Assembly (NCBI GenBank): GCA_964019165.1
Contig: OZ025287.1
Location: 8,215,930-8,279,929, forward strand
Direction: 5' to 3'
DNA length: 64,000 bases
From: Mastigias papua
Lineage: Eukaryota; Cnidaria; Scyphozoa; Rhizostomeae; Mastigiidae
In this document: one piece after another, positions 56,449 to 64,000 of the stretch
Layout: every line of letters begins with the position of its first letter
Position numbering within the stretch: the first letter of the stretch is position 1
The notes under the pieces: model-generated
What the model saw: the letters and a program-made list of their open reading frames with translations, nothing else
What the model was told of the DNA's origin: nothing
Database searches by the model: none
Position numbers and translations under genes: made by a program

Positions 56449-59400
56449 ATACTTCATTAGTTCGTAAAATATACTTATCATGATTGCTAACTGAGGACAC
56501 AAAAACTGTGTCAATCAATCACTGAATCATCCTATCAGTCAATATGGGCACAAACCATCCTGCAACATCACAGCAGGAGGTTGCCATTTACCCTTTGGAG
56601 TTCACTAGCTCGACATGAACTGCGAAACAAGTTTTCCTCCTTAGCTATTGTTTTGTATGTAGCTTGTAATTGTATTTAAATGTTAGTTTAGATTTATGTT
56701 TTATATGTCATGGCCCCGGGGTAGTCAGGATATTGCTCCTCGGGGCATCGTCTTTGTAGTGTAGTAACGTTTGGCTTGTAGGTAATGTTGCAGGTAACTC
56801 GTTGTTGTAGGCTTTTTATTTTGAATAAAAACATATGGGCACAGTCTGCCTGCAAAACGTGCATCATCCACTGTATCAGTCATAACGCCATATCAAATAT
56901 ACCCTAAGTCATCAATACTAATTGAATCATTTAATCACCGTCATTGATCATTAATCACTAGCTCAGACATATCGATAGATGGATGCAATTAGTACAATAA
57001 AATGTGGGAATAGCAATGCACATAAGACAGATGAAAGAAAATTATTGGCTCGCTTAAGTAATTGCAGTGTAGATATTTTGAGTCATTGAAATTACAAATA
57101 TGAACACCAATATAAATATAAATATATATAAATATATCAAGTTCACTATGGAAGCATGATCAAGAAATCCATACTTTTGTATTTGAATAAATCAAGCATT
57201 CCAATCAATGACTTTAAAAATGTCTAAATGGAAATGTGTGTACAAACTTTCAAGGCTATTTTATGATAAACGAACACAATGTGAGGACAAGGAACAGAAA
57301 CATTCTTTTACAAATTCCCAAAGTCAAACTAGAGCTTGCTAAGAACGGTTTTTTCTTTATGGGCGCTAGGTTTTACAACTCACTCCCTAAAGCTATCAGA
57401 GAAAGTGCAGATGATTTTGAGAACAAAGTAAATTCATATTTTTCAAGTAAATCTTGATTGCAAGACATCTATAGGCTTTGATTGAATTATGAGTCTATCA
57501 TAACTTATTTGCTTATTCATTTGTTAATGTATTTATCTTCTCTTAATTAGGTTTGAAAGGACACATGTTGATAGCAGTTTTATATTAAACTGAAATGTAC
57601 ATATCCTTTTAAAATATTCATAATACGTACATACATACAGTCATCTCTGAATCATCATCAATCGTCCTTTAATCAGTAAATGGCTGGGTATTTTACATTA
57701 CTTTATGAACATGAGTGATCTTTTGGATGAACCAATCAAATTCCTACCAAGGAACATGTATCGGCAAATATGGCAAAAATACAAGCATTTAAGAAAAACA
57801 TGTTTAACACAAACAACCATTTTTGCAATATTCTTCATCTGATCCATCTTTACAATCTAGTTCACCATTACACTTCAATACTTCCAGGATGCAAGTATTG
57901 TTTGTGCAAGCCCAGTATCCTGTTGGGCATTTCTGCTTATTTCCATTTGTCGATGTGCAAAAGGCCTCATCTGACCGGTCACTACAATCGATGATGCCAT
58001 TGCATCGGTAACTTAACGGAATGCAATCCTGATTAGTACACATAAACTGTTTCGGCGTGCACTTTGATATTGTCGCTATGGAAAACAAGGCATGAAATAT
58101 ATAGCCAGTGCGATAGCTGTCCACAGAGGCAACGCTACGTTTAGTTATTTTGTGTTATAATTATACCTAACATTTAGGTTTTTGTAATTAGACTTCATAT
58201 ACATTTCATATAGTTGGCTTTAATTAGTTCAACCATATTGCCACCACCAACTTTATGTTTATGAAAATGTTTATTATAATTATCATTATTGCATTAGGTA
58301 TAAAAAAAGGCTCTGCAACAAATACTTGATATGACTAAGGTGCACATGTTACCGTTGAGCTATTCTGAATCTACTCTAGAGACAGTGAAATGTCTACAGG
58401 CTACGTAAAATATCAAAAACATTTAAGATTAGTTGTCATATTCAACCTGTGCCCTAGTTAATGGAGCAACATGAAGAGGCTCATTTCAAAAATCTAGGTT
58501 CTTATCTGTGGATTTTTCCTGTACCGAAGATTGTAGTTGTGAAAATCTAACTACAGCACACAGGATTCAGATGGCCATGTTACTCTTTTTATGACAAATC
58601 TGAATGCGCGAAGCATAGTGCATGCCTTTCTTAATCCTGAATCAATCAATCCATCAACCGATCCAGATTAATTGAGGTTCCAGATTAATCCATCAACTCA
58701 TGCATAAGACCTTGAGAGGCTCGTCTCAAAATTCTAGGTTCTTATCTACAGAGTTAACTGTACACTGTACTGGAGATTGGAGTTGTGAAAATCTTACTAA
58801 TGCAAAAATACAAGATTCAAGCGGCCATGTTGGTCTTTGCATGACCAATCTGGATGCCCTGAGTATAGGACATACCTATTTCCATCCTGAATCAATCAAT
58901 CAATCAATCATTCAATCAGTCAGTCAATTAATCAATCAATCAGTCAATCAATCAATAAATCAATCAATCAATTGATGAACCAATCAACTACTCGGATCAA
59001 AAATATTGCCAATTATTACGTACTGCAATTTAATTCGTCTGAATTGTCTGCACAGTCCTGCTGTCCGTCACATAACCACTTTGAAGAAATGCAATCTCTA
59101 TTTTGACACTGAAACTGGTCCGATTTGCATCTTTTATGCGCTAAGAATCGATCAATTGCACAATCATCAAATCAATCAAACAACCAAACAATCAGTCAAT
59201 CAACCAATCAACCAATCAATCACAAATAGTACAATACTTGATCAGAATTCAGTCTGTCTATTCAACTGTGATATTATTCAAGAAATTAGTCAGTCAATCA
59301 GTCAATCAATCAGCCAATCAATAGATTAATTAACGAGTTGCAAATGATACATTAGGTGATCAGAAAATAATCTATCACTTTAATCGTAGTATCACTCAAT

Positions 59401-62149
59401 CAATCAAGCGATCAGTCAAACAGTCAAGAAGTCAGTCAATCAAATGAGTTAAGCAATAGGTTCATTGTCAGTAATTGATTAAAGATCAATCAGTCTATCA
59501 ACTACAGAATTGCTAAAATCAAGCCTAACAATTCACGAAGCAAAGCTATCAAATAGTAATGGTTGTAACAGACTGCATCTTAATTTACGAGATAGCACAG
59601 TACTATTGTTGGTTAGGAAAAACATACGGCAGGCCAATACAGAAGTTTGCTAAGACAAATAAGGACCCATTCCCACTTAATCCGCACTTCAAATTTCGCA
59701 TATGAAATCACTGTTCCCAGCCCTTATGCGAACGTTTTGCAATGTGCGAGCATTCGGATGTAACTGGGGACAATGAGTTTGCATGCGAAGTGCAGAAGTA
59801 AGTATGCATGGGCGTTAAAGCTTACTGCAATTGTTTTCATCTGATTTATCGCCGCAGTCTGGAACTCCATCACATGTCCAACTTGGTGGAATACATATCC
59901 CATCACCACACATGAATTCAGAGGGCATGCAAGCTGTCCTGCCTAAAATTTTCAAAGTGCACTTTGTACACATTGGAGAAAACAACTCATTATCTATGAA
60001 TTAAAACAAAGCGAGAAACTACTTTGTGGTAGTTGATAAAGAAACGATGTCAGAGCTTTCTACTACAATACACATTCGACTGTCCGAACAAGCAGTAATC
60101 ATAAGGCTTCATTTCGCTTTACAAATAAACAGAGAATAATAACATCAACGAGAACATCAAATACAGAGAATATCAACGGTGATACTACTCAGGTAAGATG
60201 GGAGGGGGGTAAGATCTGGCAAATCACTTCTAAATCAAAGCTGCAAGGTGTCTTTCATTTTATTTCATTTCGTTTCATCTTTAATTTTTGTACGGTAGCC
60301 TCCGTCAATCAAAGCAGGTTGGTTTTCAGGGGGAGGGGGCGTGATATAAGCAGTATCATTAACATGATATCGTTCCTCTACAAGCCGCATCATTAACTTT
60401 CTTATTCCAAATTTTCAAAATTCTACTCAGTGCTACATTTCTTTCATTACAACATCTTGTGCCATGATGTATGCATATTCCACCATATTGCAATGTGCTG
60501 CATCGATTTGTACTATGTTTGACCATGTATAGTTGAAGAAAAATTCATTCCCAATATCGATTTTTGTTGTGCAATGTTTTGCAAGCTGTTTGATTATACT
60601 CAACCGCTTTTCCTTGTCCACGTTATTTAACCCCGCCATTCCTGACCATGAAGTGATTCATTTCGAAACACAGCTGAAAATTCTTTACATATTTCCTCTC
60701 CCTTTATTCAATTAGTTTGTCGAAATCAGAAATCAGTTCACACACCATTCAATACATCACACTACTCCTTTAACTGTTTGATCAAACTTAAACGAGACAT
60801 TTGAAAACCGACAGCAACAAGAACCCACCACATACGACCTCATCTGATCCATCCTTGCAATCCTTTTCACCGTCACATTTCCAACTTGAACGGACGCATT
60901 CTCCTGACTTGCATTTCCACTCGGATGATGTACATTGTCTTGTAGCTAGAAAGTACGAATTGCAATCAATTTCATTGCATCGCAAATGCATGCTGTGTAG
61001 TAGAATGATGCCATTCTATTCAAGACACTGCAGCCTTTAAATACGTACCCTTGAGTTTTCTTCAAACTTCTCTCAGTGTCGAACACTAGGTGGGAGAGCG
61101 AGGAGGTGGTCACCCCTCAATAATCTCAAAGAGCAATGGGCCCCTTAAGGCGTATATGCTAACAGTGTTCCCAGGAGCTTCACGGAAGACTCCCTTGGTC
61201 TCCTTGCTCCTCCAATACCGTAAAAATCCGATTAAGCGCCCAGCACCTAATAAGCGCCCCCTTCGAATTAGCGCTCAGGTAAAACTCTTAAAGGTCAATA
61301 GGCGCTCAGCAATTTTTAAGCGCCCCCTGCTAATAAGCGCCCATCTTAAGAAACTGGGCGCTTATTCGAAAACTGTCGCGAGAGACTGGATGCTTATTCG
61401 AAATTTTGCCTTCTTTCAAGTTCTTCCATTATCTTAACAAAAGCCTACATTTATCATACCGATTGACCCAGAAAAATTAACATGGCTCAGACAAGACATA
61501 AAAAATCAAAAATAATCACTCTCAAAAACAAGTTATAAAAGTCACTCCCAAAGGGTCGTTTCTATTACTTTTGAAGAAGCGTAAAAGTAAGCTAAAAGGT
61601 ATAAACTGGAAATTTCCTATACAGTCCTTTTTTCTGTGTTTCAGTTCCAAGGTAGAAAATTTGATGATGATGTAAATATTGATTGATTTCAAAAATTTTA
61701 TTTGTTTGTTTCGAGAAAGCAGTATAAAATCATAATCGCTTTGCTTTTGATTTGTTTCATTGCAAGTGCTAGACAAATTATTAAGCGCCCAGCACTTCAT
61801 AAGCGCCCACTTTGAATAAGCGCCCAGGTAAAAACCTCAAATATCAAATAAGCGCCCAGGGCGCTAGTTCAGATTATTACGGTAAGCAAAAAGTGCCAGT
61901 CACTGATTTCCTTCATTGCCAATATCATTAATCATGTACCAAAACTCCTAGATATAATCTGTAATCAGTAAATCACTGATTGAATCACACAAATCACTGA
62001 CTAATCAATAACTTAGTGTATTCTTTTCATACCACAATACTTTTCATCTAATCCATCCTTGCAGTCTTTGTCACCATCACACACCCACGTATATTTGATA
62101 CACTCTCCAGATTTGCATTGCCACTCTGATGATGCACACTGTTTTGTGC
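51473..62149 (-). CDS. LDLR-like gene B: tandem paralogue of gene A, 3' seven exons, 5' end outside the window
   Basis: Exons in order: 62149-62033, 60945-60829, 59942-59826 (one LDLa each, 117 nt, phase 1-1), 58075-57818 (two LDLa), 55955-55562 and 54217-53814 (YWTD propeller), 51621-51473 (EGF, stop TAG at 51475-51473). Lengths and phases are identical to gene A's. LDLa examples: [20 protein letters not shown] and [20 protein letters not shown]. The propeller keeps [20 protein letters not shown]. As in A the protein ends RAEES after the EGF module without a membrane segment. B lacks the counterpart of A's exon 36922-37038. The signal-peptide exon and further LDLa exons must lie right of 64000. 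The order of the two genes on the same strand indicates tandem duplication. Confidence 0.88.
51800..51962. repeat. Perfect inverted repeat: 72-bp arms, 19-bp loop
   Basis: 51800-51871 is the exact reverse complement of 51891-51962 (arm starts ACTTCACTATAGCACGAAAA); the loop is 51872-51890. It lies in gene B's last intron. The insertion duplicates about GAAGTCAAGATA; gene A has the uninterrupted site near 28920-28932. The perfect match implies a very recent origin or continuous arm correction. Confidence 0.92.
52829..52993 (+). pseudogene. LINE reverse-transcriptase C-terminal fragment
   Basis: The plus-strand frame reads [28 protein letters not shown] and [11 protein letters not shown], the end of the RT region of CR1/L2/Jockey-type non-LTR elements. 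Short and truncated both ways, in gene B's last intron, next to a Penelope-like fragment. Clade not resolved. Confidence 0.72.
53060..53252 (-). pseudogene. Penelope-like GIY-YIG C-terminal fragment, second copy
   Basis: The minus-strand frame gives [29 protein letters not shown], close to the tail of the fragment at 24000-24130. The nuclease core is absent. Its truncation point abuts an (ATAAT)n microsatellite. Confidence 0.78.
53252..53342. repeat. (ATAAT)n pentanucleotide microsatellite
   Basis: About 18 perfect ATAAT units, directly against the broken 5' edge of the Penelope-like fragment. Confidence 0.96.
53814..54217 (-). CDS. Gene B exon: YWTD propeller, second half
   Basis: 404 nt, same phases as gene A exon 14. 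Substitutions relative to A are few and mostly conservative (for example GDRILAT to DDRILGT), consistent with continued constraint. Confidence 0.92.
54363..54915 (+). pseudogene. LINE 3' fragment with one nonsense codon, specific to gene B
   Basis: One continuous plus-strand reading frame gives [56 protein letters not shown] and ends [10 protein letters not shown], the C-terminus of a non-LTR reverse transcriptase. A TGA interrupts it at about 54626-54628 (a likely CGA to TGA change). The tail ends near TTACTTACTAAAAAAACAAA. The paralogous gene A intron (about 30526-30535) has no insertion. Confidence 0.82.
55562..55955 (-). CDS. Gene B exon: YWTD propeller, first half
   Basis: 394 nt, identical length and phase to gene A exon 13. 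Contains [17 protein letters not shown] and [19 protein letters not shown]. The A copy has ANSKRKC where B keeps the more typical LYWAD. Confidence 0.92.
56055..56447. repeat. (ATC/GTC)n compound microsatellite
   Basis: About 390 bp of ATC with interspersed GTC and ATT triplets in gene B's intron upstream of the propeller. Generates long poly-Ser, poly-His, poly-Asp and poly-Met frames, none real. Gene A has (TA)n arrays in the same intron instead. Confidence 0.95.
57236..57457 (+). pseudogene. LINE reverse-transcriptase C-terminal fragment
   Basis: HNVRTRNRN, then [20 protein letters not shown] and [20 protein letters not shown]: the typical last 70 residues of a Jockey/CR1-like RT ORF with a natural stop. 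5' truncated. In gene B's LDLa-propeller intron. Confidence 0.75.
57818..58075 (-). CDS. Gene B exon: two LDLa modules
   Basis: 258 nt, phase 1-1. [20 protein letters not shown]...[10 protein letters not shown] and [20 protein letters not shown]...[10 protein letters not shown]. It uses the same unusual GTTGTT donor as gene A. Confidence 0.85.
58865..59320. repeat. (ATCA)n-rich tract in gene B
   Basis: ATCA/GTCA runs at 58865-58970 and 59160-59320, paralogous to 34769-35296 in gene A, but with different unit counts. Confidence 0.85.
61218..61882. mobile_element. TA-flanked MITE with AAGCGCCC repeats, specific to gene B
   Basis: Inverted ends CCGTAAAAATCCGATTAAGC and CCGTAATAATCTGAACTAGC (right end inverted), each followed by several (A)ATAAGCGCCC motifs. 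TA dinucleotides lie at 61216-61217 and 61883-61884. The paralogous gene A sequence at about 38160-38176 has CAATAAACAG with one TA, an empty site. This is the signature of a Tc1/mariner-type non-autonomous element of 665 bp. Confidence 0.82.
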
Positions 62150-62338
62150 CTAGAAAATGCAAATCCCAGTGATTGGAATGAATTTCGTTGCTCTGCAATA
62201 CATACATGCTCCAATATGATGTACTGACTTTCAATAGAAAATCTTTCTCATTACCAATGTCACTTATCAAGTATGGGAATTCTAGGCAGAGCTTCCAGTC
62301 AGTTAACTACTGAATTCTAATTTCACTTCATATGGCTA

Positions 62339-62580
62339 ATGAGGGTATCTCTTAAGCAAGTGTTAAGGGGGGTGGGCTTAAGCACTCCGCCGTCATTCGC
62401 AAGGGACGTTAAACTAGGGGTTCCATGCCTGGATGCGGCATACACAGTAGGCTGGCTCGCTTCCCATATAAACACATTTCACAAAAGTAAAGAATTCTTA
62501 AGTTATGCGAGATCTCGGCTAACCGAGCCAGCCCGGTTGACCGGGCCAGCTCGCCTCCATGCAAACAGCTCCTAAATTAG
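62339..62580. repeat. GC-rich dispersed element with nested small palindromes
   Basis: Contains CTCGGCTAACCGAG and CCCGGTTGACCGGG back to back, then GCCAGCTCGC matching GGCTGGCTCGC upstream at 62450-62460. GC content is far above the surroundings. Looks like a short interspersed DNA element; a single copy is seen here. Confidence 0.5.
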
Positions 62581-62623
62581 CTGTGAATGCTAGATACAAC
62601 AGCCTACTCAAAATAAAGTAAAT

Positions 62624-62655
<32 letters not shown>
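62624..62655. repeat. (ACA)n microsatellite
   Basis: About ten ACA triplets. The poly-Cys frame on the minus strand is an artefact. Confidence 0.9.
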
Positions 62656-64000
62656 AGCGTTATAATGGCGACCGGCAACCTTACTTGTTGAGGACTGTTG
62701 TGGAATACATATTTTCTTACAATAAGAACATGAAATAATATCGTTGGAGAAACCGATAGATTATCAAGTATCTCAGAGCAATTCCCCATTATTTGGAAGT
62801 TGCTCTTGTTTTGAGTGAAAAATAGGGAACCCACAAGTAGAAGGCATCGTTGTTATATTTCAATCTATTTTTGTGTGAAAAATGTCTGAGTGGAGATGCC
62901 TCTGAGGTAGCTTTTTGAATATGTAAGTGTAACGTTAAACAACTTGATTACATCTTCGAGAAAATACGGACTTTCACATATGCACATTGATAAGTTCTTC
63001 CAGATTAGAATTTGACAAAACGGTAGAGCGCTTAGGCACAGATCTAAGAAAAATCTAAAATGAGCATAAAGATGGTGAAAAGTCTTGGGAAAATGTTGAA
63101 GGAAGGGCTTAAAGCCCAGCCCCATACGGATTGATCGAAACTGCCATTCCAACTGATATTCCAATCTGCTAGGCATGTCATCTCATATCGACGCAAGTTA
63201 CCCTGTACATACAAGCACTGTCCCCTCTCACACCACCCCTGTTGACATGACCTCTTGCGAGCACTGAGTTTAGGTTATGGGAAGCAAAATGTGGCAGTTG
63301 GGTGAAATGGAAGATCGGACGAAGAGATTTTGTTAGGTACTTTGAATATTTGATTCAGAATCCTTTACTGACAAGCTGACCACTTCGCATTACCTGTTTG
63401 CTCATTATTAGATCTAGTATAAACACAACTACTGAATATCTGATTTAAAAATCTAGGCCAGTGTTTGAATTTTTCAGTCTTTCACTATGATAGACTTTGT
63501 GCCTTCTGTACTCACAGAGCGATTACTAAGATATCACATCGTTGACAGGCAGGATTTATTTAATATCAATACTGAAATTTGATAATCATGAGCTATTACC
63601 AGAATTTCGAGGCAATGTTCCTAATAAAAAACTACTACACTTCATATATGTTTCCAACTGAAAAATCTGCCTGATAAAAGTGGGGGCGATGGCCCCAGTC
63701 CCCTGCTGCACCGCCCATGACCTCCTTATTTTAAGCTAAGATTCTCAAAATTTTCAAGTGCCCACTAAGTTTTTTCAACTTGGAAAATACCCTGGGAAAA
63801 TCATCACGGTTCGCCACTGATCCTGCGTCCGGCTTTCATGTATACAGAATGTATACAGATTGGACATGAAAGCTGGATTCCCGAGGGAATTTACTCCCAG
63901 CTAGGTTAATTGTTCCCCGAATGAGTTGCTGTCCAGCCATATTGAGCTATATCTATTTCAGGAAAACTAAACAATTTGTTTATTCTGTCAAACTGAGGAG

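Larger units (their letters stand above)
62150..64000. other. Gene B intron, right edge of the window
   Basis: No further LDLa exon was found. Holds a GC-rich palindromic element at about 62339-62580, an (ACA)n run at 62624-62655, and the dispersed repeat ATCCTGCGTCCGGCTTTCAT at about 63820-63960 whose homologue is in gene A intron 1, so this may already be gene B's first intron. Confidence 0.5.

Noticed and set aside
55832..56518. Frames of 170-210 codons rich in His, Ser, Asp, Met or Ile
   Set aside because: All phases of the (ATC/GTC)n tract are open; no gene signal. The same applies at 4677-5039.

Overview
The window is intron-rich, repeat-laden metazoan nuclear DNA, most likely from an aquatic invertebrate. 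The evidence is spliced genes with GT-AG introns, animal gene families (WASH-complex subunit 3, ZNHIT1, LDL-receptor-type repeats), Penelope-like and LINE fragments, tRNA-derived SINEs, many MITE-like elements and long (TA)n tracts. I cannot place it in a phylum. Most long open frames in the region are microsatellite artefacts; the real genes were assembled here exon by exon from splice sites, reading phase and family resemblance.

Layout. Positions 70-10387 (minus) hold seven exons of a WASHC3/CCDC53 orthologue that runs off the left edge. Its first intron carries a 4.3-kb foldback-type DNA transposon (5949-10238) with 178-bp tandem units in both terminal inverted arms and a perfect 9-bp target duplication. 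The WASHC3 start codon lies 182 bp from the start codon of a divergent, complete ZNHIT1 gene (plus, 10570-15423, 7 exons, 159 aa), which suggests a bidirectional promoter. Positions 17062-24815 (plus, 6 exons) encode an unrecognised 337-aa type-I membrane protein. Its last intron is almost wholly (TA)n, a tRNA-like SINE and a Penelope-like GIY-YIG fragment.

From about 27 kb to the right edge are two tandem paralogues on the minus strand. Gene A (28570-46671, 15 exons, complete, 810 aa) has a signal peptide, twelve LDL-receptor class A modules, a six-blade YWTD propeller and one EGF module, then a stop with no membrane segment. Gene B (51473 to beyond the right edge, seven exons visible) has the same 3' architecture. 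The duplication includes about 1.5 kb of 3' flank, left boundaries near 26963 and 49323. Later changes can be read by comparing the copies: a SINE in A only; a LINE fragment, a TA-flanked MITE, a perfect 72-bp-arm hairpin and a TSD-flanked short element in B only; and one LDLa exon present in A but missing from B.

The genes are not an operon. WASHC3 (endosomal actin/WASH complex) and ZNHIT1 (SRCAP/SWR1-type chromatin complex) are housekeeping neighbours. The LDLR-like pair looks like secreted, ligand-binding receptor ectodomains expanded by exon and gene duplication.
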